From Streptomyces sp. B93 (lineage in GTDB: Bacteria > Actinomycetota > Actinomycetes > Streptomycetales > Streptomycetaceae): a DNA stretch of 64,000 nt. Under the pieces are notes generated by a model that searched no databases, was not told the origin of the DNA, and saw nothing but the letters and a program-made list of their open reading frames with translations. Both the position numbers and the translations under genes were made by a program. Positions 41,179 through 49,650 of the stretch are shown here, piece after piece. The DNA lies in contig NZ_JAGPXL010000030.1 in NCBI RefSeq assembly GCF_018070565.1, positions 24,333-88,332 of the forward strand, written 5' to 3'. How positions within the stretch are numbered: the first letter of the stretch is position 1; the number at the start of each line of letters is the position of its first letter.

Positions 41179-41724
41179 GTGCAGCTGGTAGTCGCACGGA
41201 TCGGCCGTGCCCATGGCATCAAGGGCGAGGTCACCGTGGAGGTACGTACCGACGAGCCGGAGCTGAGGCTGGCCCCCGGTGCCGTCCTCGCCACCGACCC
41301 GGCCTCCACCGGGCCGCTCACCATCGAGTCCGGCCGTGTCCACAGCGGCCGTCTGCTGCTGCGCTTCGAGGGCGTACGGGACCGCACCGGCGCCGAGGCG
41401 CTGCGCAACACCCTGCTGATCGCCGAGATCGACCCCGACGAGCTGCCCGAGGGCGAGGACGAGTACTACGACCACCAGCTGATGGACCTGGACGTGGTCA
41501 CCGTGGACGGGACGGAGATCGGGCGGATCACCGAGATCTCGCACCTGCCCTCGCAGGACCTGTTCATCGTCGAGCGGCCCGACGGCGACGAGGTGATGGT
41601 CCCGTTCGTCGAGGAGATCGTCGTCGAGATCGACCTGGAGGAGCAGCGGGCGGTGATCGACCCGCCGCCGGGACTGATCGACGACCGCGCGGAGACCGCG
41701 TCCTCCAAGGACGAGACGTCATGA
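41179..41724 (+). CDS. rimM: 16S rRNA processing protein RimM
   Basis: A 181-residue RimM, an assembly factor that binds S19 and matures the 30S head. The N-terminal domain has VVARIGRAHGIKGEVTVEV, and the PRC-barrel has YYDHQLMDLDVVTVDG and VPFVEEIVVEIDLE. The GTG at 41179 is the conserved start. The stop overlaps trmD (ATGA). Confidence 0.95.
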   Translation: MQLVVARIGRAHGIKGEVTVEVRTDEPELRLAPGAVLATDPASTGPLTIESGRVHSGRLLLRFEGVRDRTGAEALRNTLLIAEIDPDELPEGEDEYYDHQLMDLDVVTVDGTEIGRITEISHLPSQDLFIVERPDGDEVMVPFVEEIVVEIDLEEQRAVIDPPPGLIDDRAETASSKDETS

Positions 41725-42554
41725 GGCTCGACGTCGTCACGATCTTCCCCGAGTACCTGGAACCGCTGAACGTCTCCCTGGTCGGCAAGGCACGCGCGCG
41801 TGGGCAGCTGGACGTGCGCGTCCACGATCTGCGCGAGTGGACCTACGACCGCCACAACACCGTCGACGACACGCCGTACGGCGGTGGTCCTGGCATGGTC
41901 ATGAAGACCGAGCCGTGGGGCGACGCGCTCGACGACCTCCTCGCCGACGGCTACGAGGGCGGCGCCCGGGAGCCCGTCCTGGTCGTCCCCACGCCCAGCG
42001 GCCGTCCCTTCACCCAGGAACTCGCAGTCGAACTGTCCGAGCGGCCCTGGCTGGTCTTCACGCCCGCCCGCTACGAGGGCATCGACCGGCGGGTGATCGA
42101 CGAGTACGCCACCCGGATGCCGGTGTACGAGGTGTCCATCGGCGACTACGTCCTCGCCGGGGGCGAGGCGGCCGTACTCGTCGTCACCGAGGCCGTGGCG
42201 CGGCTGCTGCCGGGGGTGCTGGGCAACGCCGAGTCCCACCGGGACGACTCCTTCGCGCCCGGCGCCATGGCGAACCTCCTGGAGGGGCCCGTCTACACCA
42301 AGCCGCCGCGGTGGCGCGGGCGCGAGATCCCGGAGGTGCTGCTCAGCGGCCACCACGGGAAGATCGCCCGCTGGCGCCGCGACGAGGCGCTGCGCCGGAC
42401 CACCCGGCACCGGCCCGACCTCATCGAACGGTGCGACCCCAAGGCCTTCGACAAGAAGGACCGCGAAATGCTCTCCATCCTGGGCTGGGCACCGGACCCC
42501 GCGGGGCAGCCGTACGGCCGATTTTGGCGCAGGGTCCAGGACGTGGAAGAATAG
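41721..42554 (+). CDS. trmD: tRNA (guanine37-N1)-methyltransferase
   Basis: A 277-residue SPOUT methyltransferase. It makes m1G37 next to the anticodon to prevent frameshifting. The SAM-binding trefoil-knot region is YEGIDRRVIDEY and SIGDYVLAGGEAAVLVV; YGGGPGMVMK is also typical. It overlaps rimM by four bases. The sequence KARARGQ is written with the ACGCGCGCGT palindrome. Confidence 0.97.
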   Translation: MRLDVVTIFPEYLEPLNVSLVGKARARGQLDVRVHDLREWTYDRHNTVDDTPYGGGPGMVMKTEPWGDALDDLLADGYEGGAREPVLVVPTPSGRPFTQELAVELSERPWLVFTPARYEGIDRRVIDEYATRMPVYEVSIGDYVLAGGEAAVLVVTEAVARLLPGVLGNAESHRDDSFAPGAMANLLEGPVYTKPPRWRGREIPEVLLSGHHGKIARWRRDEALRRTTRHRPDLIERCDPKAFDKKDREMLSILGWAPDPAGQPYGRFWRRVQDVEE

Positions 42555-42582
42555 GCCGCTGTTGTGCGCCGTCCGGCGTGCG

Positions 42583-42668
42583 CCCCTGCCACAGGGGGAC
42601 ACGACGCCCGCCCCGACGCGCACGGCCCATCTTCCAGAACACCTAGTTTCCGTTGATGACCTGTGGCA
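42583..42668 (+). promoter_or_regulatory. rplS leader with two exclusive pairings
   Basis: CCCCTG (42583-42588) pairs locally with CAGGGG (42592-42597). The overlapping TGCCACAGG (42587-42595) can instead pair, nine of nine, with CCTGTGGCA (42660-42668), close to the rplS ribosome site. This could be an L19 autoregulatory leader. Confidence 0.45.
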
Positions 42669-42689
42669 TCAGCGAGGAAAGCAGACGAA

Positions 42690-43040
42690 ATGTCTCACCT
42701 GCTCGACACCGTCGACTCCGCGTCGCTGCGCAGCGACGTCCCGGCCTTCCGCCCGGGTGACACCGTCAACGTCCACGTCCGCGTCATCGAGGGCAACCGC
42801 TCCCGTGTGCAGCAGTTCAAGGGCGTTGTGATCCGCCGCCAGGGCTCCGGTGTCCGCGAGACCTTCACGGTCCGCAAGGTCTCCTTCTCCGTCGGCGTCG
42901 AGCGCACCTTCCCGGTGCACACCCCGATCGTCGAGAAGATCGAGCTGGTCACCCGCGGTGACGTGCGTCGCGCCAAGCTGTACTACCTGCGCGAGCTGCG
43001 CGGCAAGGCCGCGAAGATCAAGGAGAAGCGCGAGAACTGA
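42690..43040 (+). CDS. rplS: 50S ribosomal protein L19
   Basis: A 116-residue L19, located at the 30S-50S interface. Conserved blocks are PAFRPGDTVNVHVRV, QQFKGVVIRRQGSGVRETFTVR and RRAKLYYLRELRGKAAKIKE. It is separated from trmD by 135 bases that hold a possible regulatory leader. Confidence 0.97.
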   Translation: MSHLLDTVDSASLRSDVPAFRPGDTVNVHVRVIEGNRSRVQQFKGVVIRRQGSGVRETFTVRKVSFSVGVERTFPVHTPIVEKIELVTRGDVRRAKLYYLRELRGKAAKIKEKREN

Positions 43041-43085
43041 GCGCTCTCCGGGGTTCACACCGAGGCCGGATAGCATCTGGCCTCG

Positions 43086-43802
43086 ATGGACACCGAAGCA
43101 CAGCCGACGGAGCGCGACCGCTCCTCCCGCCCTCACGGACCCGAGCCGGACTCGGAGCCGCAGGGACCGGAGGAACGGTCGCGTTTCGCGTTGCCGAGCC
43201 GCCTCGGCGACTGGCTCCCCGGCGGGCGGATCACCCTGACCGCGCTGCTCTGCCTGCTCTTCCTGCTGCTTCTCAACGCGTGTGTGGTGCAGCCGTTCCA
43301 GATCCCCAGCGGATCCATGGAACAGGGATTGAGGATCGGGGACCGCGTTCTCGTAAATAAGTTGGCGTACCGTTTCGGTGCCGGGCCGCGCCGCGGCGAT
43401 GTCGTCGTGTTCGACGGCACAGGGGGTTTCGGGAACGCCGACTACATCAAACGCGTCGTGGGCGTAGGGGGAGACCACGTGGTGTGCTGCGACCGCAAGG
43501 GGAGGATCGAGGTGAACGGGCGTCCCGTCGACGAGTCGGCCTTCCTGTATCCCGGCGACCGTCCCTCCACGGTCCCCTTCGACGTCGTCGTCCCCGACGG
43601 CACCCTGTTCGTCCTCGGTGACCACCGCAGCGCCTCCAGCGACTCCCGCGACCACCTCGGCTCACCGGGCGGCGGCATGGTGCCCGTCGACGAGGTGATC
43701 GGCCGCGCGGACTGGATCGTCTGGCCCGCGGCTCATCTCACCCGCCTGGAGCGTCCCGGCGCCTACGCGCGCGTGCCCGCGTCGGACGGTGCGCATGGGT
43801 AA
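43086..43802 (+). CDS. sipW: Type I signal peptidase SipW
   Basis: A 238-residue signal peptidase. One N-terminal membrane segment (LTALLCLLFLLLLNACVV) is followed by the catalytic serine in QIPSGSMEQGL and the catalytic lysine in YIKRVVGVGGD; the GDHRSASSDSR box is also present. It is the first of four sip genes, as in S. lividans and S. coelicolor. A TAGCAT -10-like box ends ten bases before the ATG, so the leader is very short. A small A+T-rich patch (codons GTA AAT AAG TTG near 43352) stands out from the codon use. Confidence 0.93.
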   Translation: MDTEAQPTERDRSSRPHGPEPDSEPQGPEERSRFALPSRLGDWLPGGRITLTALLCLLFLLLLNACVVQPFQIPSGSMEQGLRIGDRVLVNKLAYRFGAGPRRGDVVVFDGTGGFGNADYIKRVVGVGGDHVVCCDRKGRIEVNGRPVDESAFLYPGDRPSTVPFDVVVPDGTLFVLGDHRSASSDSRDHLGSPGGGMVPVDEVIGRADWIVWPAAHLTRLERPGAYARVPASDGAHG

Positions 43803-44898
43803 CCGTGGCAAGCCGCGCGGGACGCCGAGCAGTGCCGCCGACGATCTGCTGCCCACCGGCACCCGGCGGGCCGCGTCCGCGTCCAGCGGCCGTAGCCGCG
43901 CGGAGCGGCGCAAGCTCCAGCGCAAGGTCAAGCGGCGCCGCCGCCGCTCGGCGATCAAGGAGATCCCGCTGCTGGTCGGGGTGGCGGTGCTGATAGCGCT
44001 CGTCCTGAAGACCTTCCTGGTGCAGGCCTTCGTGATCCCGTCGGGCTCCATGGAGCAGACCATCCAGATCGGCGACCGGGTCCTCGTCGACAAGCTCACC
44101 CCCTGGTTCGGCTCCGAGCCGGAGCGCGGGGACGTCGTCGTCTTCAAGGACCCCGGCGGCTGGCTGAGGGACGAACAGCCCACCCAGAAGAAGGACGACC
44201 CCGTCGTCGTCAAGCAGATCAAGGAAGGGCTCACCTTCATCGGTCTGCTGCCGTCGGACAACGAGAAGGACCTCATCAAGCGGGTCGTCGGCGTCGGCGG
44301 CGACCGGGTGAAGTGCTGTGACCCGCAAGGGCGAGTCACCGTCAACGGCGTTCCCCTGAACGAGGACTATCTGTATCCCGGCGACGCGCCCTCCAAGCAG
44401 GAGTTCGACATCACCGTCCCGGAGGGACGGCTGTGGGTGATGGGCGACCACCGGGGCAACTCCGCGGACTCCCGCGCCCACCAGGACACCGACTACGGCG
44501 GCACGGTCTCCGAGGACGAGGTGGTCGGCCGGGCCGTCGTCATCGCCTGGCCGCTCGGCCGCTGGAGCACCCTCCAGGAACCGAACACCTATGCATCGGT
44601 GTCCGACGCGGTGCCCGGCTCGACCGCGGCCCCCCGGCCGTCGCATAGGGTTGCCTCCGACGACCCGGGAACGACCCCGGGCGGAATGATGCAGCTCCCG
44701 AGCCCTGCGGAACTCCCGCTCGTTATGGGAGTGGTGGGCCTGCGCCGCGTATGGGGTGGCAGGCGGCGGCAGAGAGTGAGGAGTTGGCGTGGGGGACGTG
44801 GCGGTTGGCGCACGGTCCGGGAACGACGGCGAGGAGAACCGCGGACATCCCGTGGCGGCGGCCCCGGCCCCGGACGGCGCCGCGACTCCCGGGAGTGA
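43795..44898 (+). CDS. sipX: Type I signal peptidase SipX
   Basis: A 367-residue signal peptidase. It has a basic N-terminus, a membrane segment (IPLLVGVAVLIALVLKTFLVQ), the serine in VIPSGSMEQTI and the lysine in LIKRVVGVGGD, then GDHRGNSADSR. The ATG at 43795 overlaps the sipW stop; a GTG at 43789 is also possible. The last 50 or so residues are Arg/Gly-rich, and the gene overlaps sipY by 110 bases in another frame, so the C-terminus is longer than I would expect. Confidence 0.88.
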   Translation: MGNRGKPRGTPSSAADDLLPTGTRRAASASSGRSRAERRKLQRKVKRRRRRSAIKEIPLLVGVAVLIALVLKTFLVQAFVIPSGSMEQTIQIGDRVLVDKLTPWFGSEPERGDVVVFKDPGGWLRDEQPTQKKDDPVVVKQIKEGLTFIGLLPSDNEKDLIKRVVGVGGDRVKCCDPQGRVTVNGVPLNEDYLYPGDAPSKQEFDITVPEGRLWVMGDHRGNSADSRAHQDTDYGGTVSEDEVVGRAVVIAWPLGRWSTLQEPNTYASVSDAVPGSTAAPRPSHRVASDDPGTTPGGMMQLPSPAELPLVMGVVGLRRVWGGRRRQRVRSWRGGRGGWRTVRERRRGEPRTSRGGGPGPGRRRDSRE

Positions 44899-45790
44899 CG
44901 CCCGGGCGACCGAGGACGGCAAGGTGACGGACGAACAGGGCCAGGCCCCGGACCAGGGCCCGACCGGCGAGCAGGAGCCGGACGGCTCGGCCGCGGCGCA
45001 GGCACAGAAGAAGCAGCGCTCCTTCTGGAAGGAACTGCCCATCCTGATCGGTATCGCGCTGGTGCTGGCGCTGCTGATCAAGACGTTCCTGGTGCAGGCG
45101 TTCTCCATCCCCTCCGACTCGATGCAGAACACCCTCCAGGAGGGCGACCGGGTCCTCGTCGACAAGCTCACGCCCTGGTTCGGCTCCGAACCGGACCGCG
45201 GTGAGGTGATCGTCTTCCACGACCCCGACAACTGGCTGGCGGGCGAGCCCGTCCCCGACCCGAACGCGTTGCAGACCTTTCTCAGCTGGATCGGCCTGAT
45301 GCCGTCCGCGGAGGAGAAGGACCTGATCAAGCGGGTCATCGGGGTCGGCGGCGACACGGTGGAGTGCAAGGGCACCGGGCCGCTGAAGGTCAACGGCAAG
45401 GCGCTGAACGAGCCGTATGTGTACCCGGGCAACACCCCGTGCAGTGTCGACGACAACGGTGGCCAGTTCACGGTGAAGGTCCCCGAGGGCTTCGTGTGGG
45501 TGATGGGCGACCACCGCCAGAACTCCCGTGACTCCCGCTACAACCAGGCCGACAAGAACAAGGGCATGGTCCCGGTGGACGAGGTCGTCGGCCGCGCCAT
45601 CGTCAAGGCCTGGCCCATCAACCGCTGGGGCACGCTGCCCGTCCCGGACACCTTCGACCAGCCCGGTCTCGGCGACCAGTCGTCGTCCGCCGCGGCCGTG
45701 ACCAACGCGCCGAACGCGCTCGCCCTCGCCGGGGTGGTGCCGGTGGCGCTGTGGCGGCGCAAGCGGACTGAGGTCGTCCGTACCCGCTGA
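44789..45790 (+). CDS. sipY: Type I signal peptidase SipY
   Basis: A 333-residue signal peptidase with a long acidic/Pro-rich cytoplasmic N-terminus (about residues 1-80), a membrane segment (LPILIGIALVLALLIKTFLVQ), the serine in SIPSDSMQNTL, the lysine in LIKRVIGVGGD and GDHRQNSRDSR. A C-terminal hydrophobic anchor (NALALAGVVPVALW) and RRKR follow. The GTG at 44789 has GAGGAG five bases upstream even though it lies inside sipX. An in-frame GTG at 44924 would avoid the overlap. SipY is the main signal peptidase in S. lividans. Confidence 0.92.
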   Translation: MGDVAVGARSGNDGEENRGHPVAAAPAPDGAATPGSDARATEDGKVTDEQGQAPDQGPTGEQEPDGSAAAQAQKKQRSFWKELPILIGIALVLALLIKTFLVQAFSIPSDSMQNTLQEGDRVLVDKLTPWFGSEPDRGEVIVFHDPDNWLAGEPVPDPNALQTFLSWIGLMPSAEEKDLIKRVIGVGGDTVECKGTGPLKVNGKALNEPYVYPGNTPCSVDDNGGQFTVKVPEGFVWVMGDHRQNSRDSRYNQADKNKGMVPVDEVVGRAIVKAWPINRWGTLPVPDTFDQPGLGDQSSSAAAVTNAPNALALAGVVPVALWRRKRTEVVRTR

Positions 45791-45841
45791 TCCCCGTCCG
45801 CTGGACCGGACCCGGGGGTTTCTCCGGGGCCGACCCGAGGG

Positions 45842-45879
45842 CTGACCCGGTCCGGTACCGCCGGGTAGGGTGCGGGTCC
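45842..45879 (+). promoter_or_regulatory. sipZ promoter, leaderless distance
   Basis: CTGACC (45842-45847) and TAGGGT (45866-45871) are 18 bases apart. The -10 ends eight bases before the ATG at 45880. It starts a transcription unit separate from sipWXY, as reported for S. lividans. Confidence 0.65.
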
Positions 45880-46665
45880 ATGGGTGGATCCACGGGTGGT
45901 GAGAGCGCGACGCGGACGGCCCCGCGCGGCGGTGGCACAGACGGTACGGGCCCGGCGGGCGGCCGGACCGGACAGGTGGTGTCCGGGCTGGCGGTCGCAC
46001 TGGGCCTTGTGCTGTTCCTCGGCGGATTCGCCTGGGGAGCGGTGGTCTACCGGCCGTACACCGTGCCCACCACCTCGATGGCGCCGACCATCGGCGCGGG
46101 CGACCGGGTGCTGGCGGAGCGGGTCGACGGCGCCGAGGTGCGCCGTGGCGATGTTGTCGTCTTCAAGGACGCCACCTGGGCCAACGCGCCGGTCCTGAAG
46201 CGGGTGGTCGCCGTCGGCGGCGATACGGTCGCCTGCTGCACGGACGGGAAGCTGACCGTCAACGGCAAGCAGGTCGACGAGCCGTATCTGCCCGAGGGGC
46301 AGGCGGCCGAGGCCGGGAACTTCCCGACGGTCACCGTCCCGAAGGGGCGGCTGTTCCTGCTGGGTGACGAGCGGCACGGCTCGCTGGACTCCACCGCCCA
46401 CCTCGCCGACGCCGCCCAGGGCACCGTCTCGCGCGACACCGTGACCGGCCGGGTCGACGCCGTGGTGTGGCCGATGGACGGCATGCTGGAGCGTGCGACC
46501 GGCTTTGAGGAACTGGGCCCGGTCTCCGAGGCGGGGCCGCTGCGGACGATCGGCGCCATGGTCGTCGTGGGCGCCGCGCTGGTGCTCGGCGGTGCCGCCT
46601 ACGGGCCGGTGGCCAAGCGGCTGGCCGCCCGCCGGGCGCGGACGGGGTCCGTCGGTGTCGGCTGA
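45880..46665 (+). CDS. sipZ: Type I signal peptidase SipZ
   Basis: A 261-residue, more divergent signal peptidase. It has a membrane segment (VVSGLAVALGLVLFLGGFAWGAVV), the serine in TVPTTSMAPTI, the lysine in VLKRVVAVGGD, GDERHGSLDST and a C-terminal membrane anchor (IGAMVVVGAALVLGGAAY). The usual GDxxxNSxDSR box is altered, which may change specificity. It has its own promoter and overlaps the NUDIX gene by 11 bases. Confidence 0.92.
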   Translation: MGGSTGGESATRTAPRGGGTDGTGPAGGRTGQVVSGLAVALGLVLFLGGFAWGAVVYRPYTVPTTSMAPTIGAGDRVLAERVDGAEVRRGDVVVFKDATWANAPVLKRVVAVGGDTVACCTDGKLTVNGKQVDEPYLPEGQAAEAGNFPTVTVPKGRLFLLGDERHGSLDSTAHLADAAQGTVSRDTVTGRVDAVVWPMDGMLERATGFEELGPVSEAGPLRTIGAMVVVGAALVLGGAAYGPVAKRLAARRARTGSVGVG

Positions 46666-47179
46666 GATCACGGAGGGCGCCGACCACCTCGACGGCCGGC
46701 TCCTGCGCAAGGTCGCCCGGGTGGTGCTGCTCGACCCCGAGGACCGCATCCTGCTGCTGCACGGACATGAGCCGGACGATCCGGCGGACGACTGGTGGTT
46801 CACCCCGGGCGGCGGTCTTGAGGGCCGGGAGAGCCGGGCGGAGGCCGCGCTGCGGGAACTCGCGGAGGAGACCGGGATCACCGACGTCGAGCTGGGGCCG
46901 GTGCTGTGGCGGCGGACGTGCTCGTTCCCGTTCGCCGGGCGCCGCTGGGACCAGGACGAGTGGTACTACCTGGCCCGTACGACCCAGACGGCGACCGAGG
47001 CACGGGCCCTGACCGAGCTGGAGCGGCGCAGTGTCGTGGAGGCTCGGTGGTGGACGTGTGAGGAACTGACCCGGGCGCATGAGACGGTGTATCCGACCAG
47101 ACTCGCCGAGCTGTTGCGGAGACTGCTCGACGAAGGTCCCCCGGCCGGTCCGCAGACCCTTGACACGGAAATCGTCTAG
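46655..47179 (+). CDS. NUDIX hydrolase
   Basis: A 174-residue NUDIX protein. The NUDIX box runs from GGGLEGRESRAEAALRELAE to EETGI, with the REL and EExG residues that bind metal. The substrate is a nucleoside diphosphate derivative of unknown identity. The GTG at 46655 lies inside the end of sipZ, so the two are coupled. Confidence 0.92.
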   Translation: MSAEITEGADHLDGRLLRKVARVVLLDPEDRILLLHGHEPDDPADDWWFTPGGGLEGRESRAEAALRELAEETGITDVELGPVLWRRTCSFPFAGRRWDQDEWYYLARTTQTATEARALTELERRSVVEARWWTCEELTRAHETVYPTRLAELLRRLLDEGPPAGPQTLDTEIV

Positions 47180-47235
47180 GGGCTCACGGGACTGGCGCAC
47201 AATGGGGGGATCGCACGGCTGAAGGGGAACATGCC

Positions 47236-47544
47236 ATGAGCGCCGAGGACCTCGAGAAGTACGAGACCGAGATGGAGCTGAAGCTCTACCGGGAGTACCG
47301 CGATGTCGTCGGTCTGTTCAAATACGTGATCGAGACCGAGCGGCGCTTCTATCTGACCAATGACTACGAGATGCAGGTGCACTCGGTCCAGGGTGAGGTG
47401 TTCTTCGAGGTCTCCATGGCCGACGCGTGGGTGTGGGACATGTACCGGCCGGCGCGTTTCGTGAAGCAGGTCAGGGTGTTGACGTTCAAGGACGTGAACA
47501 TCGAGGAGCTGAACAAGAGCGACCTCGAACTGCCGAGCGGCTGA
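47236..47544 (+). CDS. DUF2469 protein
   Basis: A 102-residue actinobacterial protein (SAEDLEKYETEMELKLYREY; DVVGLFKYVIETERRFYLTN; WVWDMYRPARFVKQV). DUF2469 has no known function. It is nearly invariant among actinobacteria and almost always lies between signal peptidase genes and yraN. The ATG at 47236 follows AAGGGG. Confidence 0.93.
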   Translation: MSAEDLEKYETEMELKLYREYRDVVGLFKYVIETERRFYLTNDYEMQVHSVQGEVFFEVSMADAWVWDMYRPARFVKQVRVLTFKDVNIEELNKSDLELPSG

Positions 47545-47653
47545 GACCTTCACTCGTGTGGGTGACGCGGTTGTCCACATGGGCGTGGTCGTCCACCAAG
47601 ATCCAATAGCTCGCTGAGCTGCCGTCATCGTTGGCGCCGGAGGTGGTGCCGAC

Positions 47654-48025
47654 ATGACCACGCAACAGGCACGCAGCGCACTCGGCAGGTACGGCGAGAC
47701 ACTGGCCGCACGACGGCTGACGGAGACCGGGATGACGGTCCTGGAGCGCAACTGGCGCTCCGGCCGGTCCGGGGAGATCGACATCGTGGCGCGGGACGGT
47801 GACGTCCTGGTCGTCTGCGAGGTGAAGACCCGCACGGCCGGGTTCTTCGAGCATCCGATGTCCGCGGTGACCCCCGAGAAGGCACACCGGCTGCGGGACC
47901 TCGCCGAACGGTGGATCCAGGCCCACGGCGGAGCGCCACCCGGTGGCGTCCGCATCGACCTGGTCGGAGTGGTCCTTCCGGCGCGCGGCGCCCCCGTGGT
48001 CGAGCACGTCCGGGGGGTGGCGTGA
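47654..48025 (+). CDS. UPF0102 (YraN) nuclease-fold protein
   Basis: A 123-residue protein with the restriction-endonuclease-like core GEIDIVARDGDVLVVCEVKTR, where E, D and E-x-K align with a PD-(D/E)XK site. YraN proteins cluster with comM and dprA and are suspected nucleases or resolvases. TGATG overlap with comM indicates coupling. Confidence 0.92.
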   Translation: MTTQQARSALGRYGETLAARRLTETGMTVLERNWRSGRSGEIDIVARDGDVLVVCEVKTRTAGFFEHPMSAVTPEKAHRLRDLAERWIQAHGGAPPGGVRIDLVGVVLPARGAPVVEHVRGVA

Positions 48026-49650
48026 TGGGCTTCGCGCGTACGTGCTCCGTGGCCCTGGTCGGGGTCGAGGGCGTCGTCGTCGAGGTGCAGGCCGACCTCG
48101 AACCCGGCGTCGCCGCGTTCACACTGGTCGGGCTGCCGGACAAGAGCCTCACCGAGAGCCGGGACCGGGTGCGGGCGGCGGTGGTGAACTCCGGCGCCGA
48201 GTGGCCGCAGAAGAAGCTCACGGTCGGGCTCAGCCCGGCGTCGGTGCCGAAGGCGGGCAGCGGGTTCGACCTCGCTGTTGCCTGTGCGGTGCTCGGTGCC
48301 GGGGAGCGGATCGATCCACGGGTGCTCGCCGACCTGGTGATGATCGGGGAGCTGGGCCTGGACGGCCGGGTGCGGCCGGTGCGGGGCATCCTGCCCGCGG
48401 TGCTCGCCGCGGCGGACGCGGGCTACGAGCAGGTGGTGGTGCCGGAGTGCGCCGCCGCCGAGGCCTCGCTGGTGCCCGGGGTGTCCGTGCTCGGGGTCCG
48501 CAGCCTGCGGCAGCTGATCGCCGTACTGGCCGACGAGCCCGTGCCCGAGGAGGAACCGGACGAGCCCGGCCGCCCCGATCCGCTCCTCGCCGGGCTGCGT
48601 GTCCCCGGCACGGGCGCCGCCACCGGTATGCACAGCATCGGTACCGGGCAGCACGAGCAGGGGCACGACCTCGCCGACGTCGTGGGCCAGACGGCCGCGC
48701 GCACCGCCGTGGAGGTCGCGGCGGCCGGGGCCCACCACCTGTTCCTCGAAGGACCGCCGGGTGCCGGGAAGACGATGCTCGCGGAACGGCTGCCCGCCCT
48801 CCTGCCGCCGCTCACCCGGCAGGAGTCCCTCGAGGTCACCGCGGTGCACTCGGTGGCGGGCCTGCTGCCGGTCGGCAAACCCCTGATCGGCGCCGCCCCC
48901 TACTGCGCCCCGCACCACTCGGCCACCATGCAGGCCCTGGTCGGCGGCGGCCCCGGGATCGCCCGGCCGGGTGCGGTGTCGCTGTCCCACCGAGGTGTGT
49001 TGTTCCTGGACGAGACTCCCGAGTTCAGCAGCCACGCCCTCGACGCGCTGCGGCAGCCCCTCGAAGCGGGGCATGTGGTGATCGCGCGCAGTGCCGGGGT
49101 GGTGCGGTTCCCGGCGAGGTTCCTGATGGTGCTCGCGGCCAACCCCTGCCCTTGCGGGCGCTTCTCCCGGACCGACGACTTCTGCGAGTGCGCGCCCGCG
49201 GCCGTCCGTCGCTACCAGGCCAGGCTCTCCGGGCCGCTGCTCGACCGGGTCGACCTGCGGGTGGAGGCGGACCGCGTCACCCGCGCGGAACTCACCGACC
49301 GCACCGCCCGGGGCGAGTCCACCGCCACGGTCGCCGACCGGGTGCGGGCGGCCCGTGAGCGGGCGGCGGCACGGTACTCCGGCACCCCGTGGCGGACGAA
49401 CAGTGAAGTCCCCGGCCGGGAACTGCGCAGCCGCTGGTACGCGGTGAGCGGGGCGATGGACGAGGCCGAGCGCGGTCTGGAGCGGGGCGTGCTCACCGCC
49501 CGGGGGCTCGACCGGGTGCTGCGGGTCGCCTGGACCGTCGCCGACCTCGTCGGCCACGACCGGCCCGACGCGACCGATGTCGCCCTGGCCCTGCAACTGC
49601 GGACGGGCGTGCCACGCGGGGTGCCGACCGCCATCGGGGCGCTGACGTGA
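48025..49650 (+). CDS. comM: Mg-chelatase-like AAA+ protein ComM/YifB
   Basis: A 541-residue protein. The N-terminal domain is Lon-protease-like (LVGLPDKSLTESRDRVRAAV). The AAA+ module has Walker A EGPPGAGKTMLAERL and Walker B VLFLDETPEF, and a cysteine cluster follows (NPCPCGRF, CECAP). ComM is a hexameric helicase that helps branch migration during integration of transformed DNA. Streptomyces are not known to be naturally competent, so its role here is open. It overlaps dprA (GTGA). Confidence 0.94.
   Translation: MGFARTCSVALVGVEGVVVEVQADLEPGVAAFTLVGLPDKSLTESRDRVRAAVVNSGAEWPQKKLTVGLSPASVPKAGSGFDLAVACAVLGAGERIDPRVLADLVMIGELGLDGRVRPVRGILPAVLAAADAGYEQVVVPECAAAEASLVPGVSVLGVRSLRQLIAVLADEPVPEEEPDEPGRPDPLLAGLRVPGTGAATGMHSIGTGQHEQGHDLADVVGQTAARTAVEVAAAGAHHLFLEGPPGAGKTMLAERLPALLPPLTRQESLEVTAVHSVAGLLPVGKPLIGAAPYCAPHHSATMQALVGGGPGIARPGAVSLSHRGVLFLDETPEFSSHALDALRQPLEAGHVVIARSAGVVRFPARFLMVLAANPCPCGRFSRTDDFCECAPAAVRRYQARLSGPLLDRVDLRVEADRVTRAELTDRTARGESTATVADRVRAARERAAARYSGTPWRTNSEVPGRELRSRWYAVSGAMDEAERGLERGVLTARGLDRVLRVAWTVADLVGHDRPDATDVALALQLRTGVPRGVPTAIGALT

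Noticed and set aside
44899..44926. Later GTG (44924) as the sipY start
   Set aside because: It would remove the overlap with sipX, but the earlier GTG has the stronger ribosome site, so it is mentioned only as an alternative.
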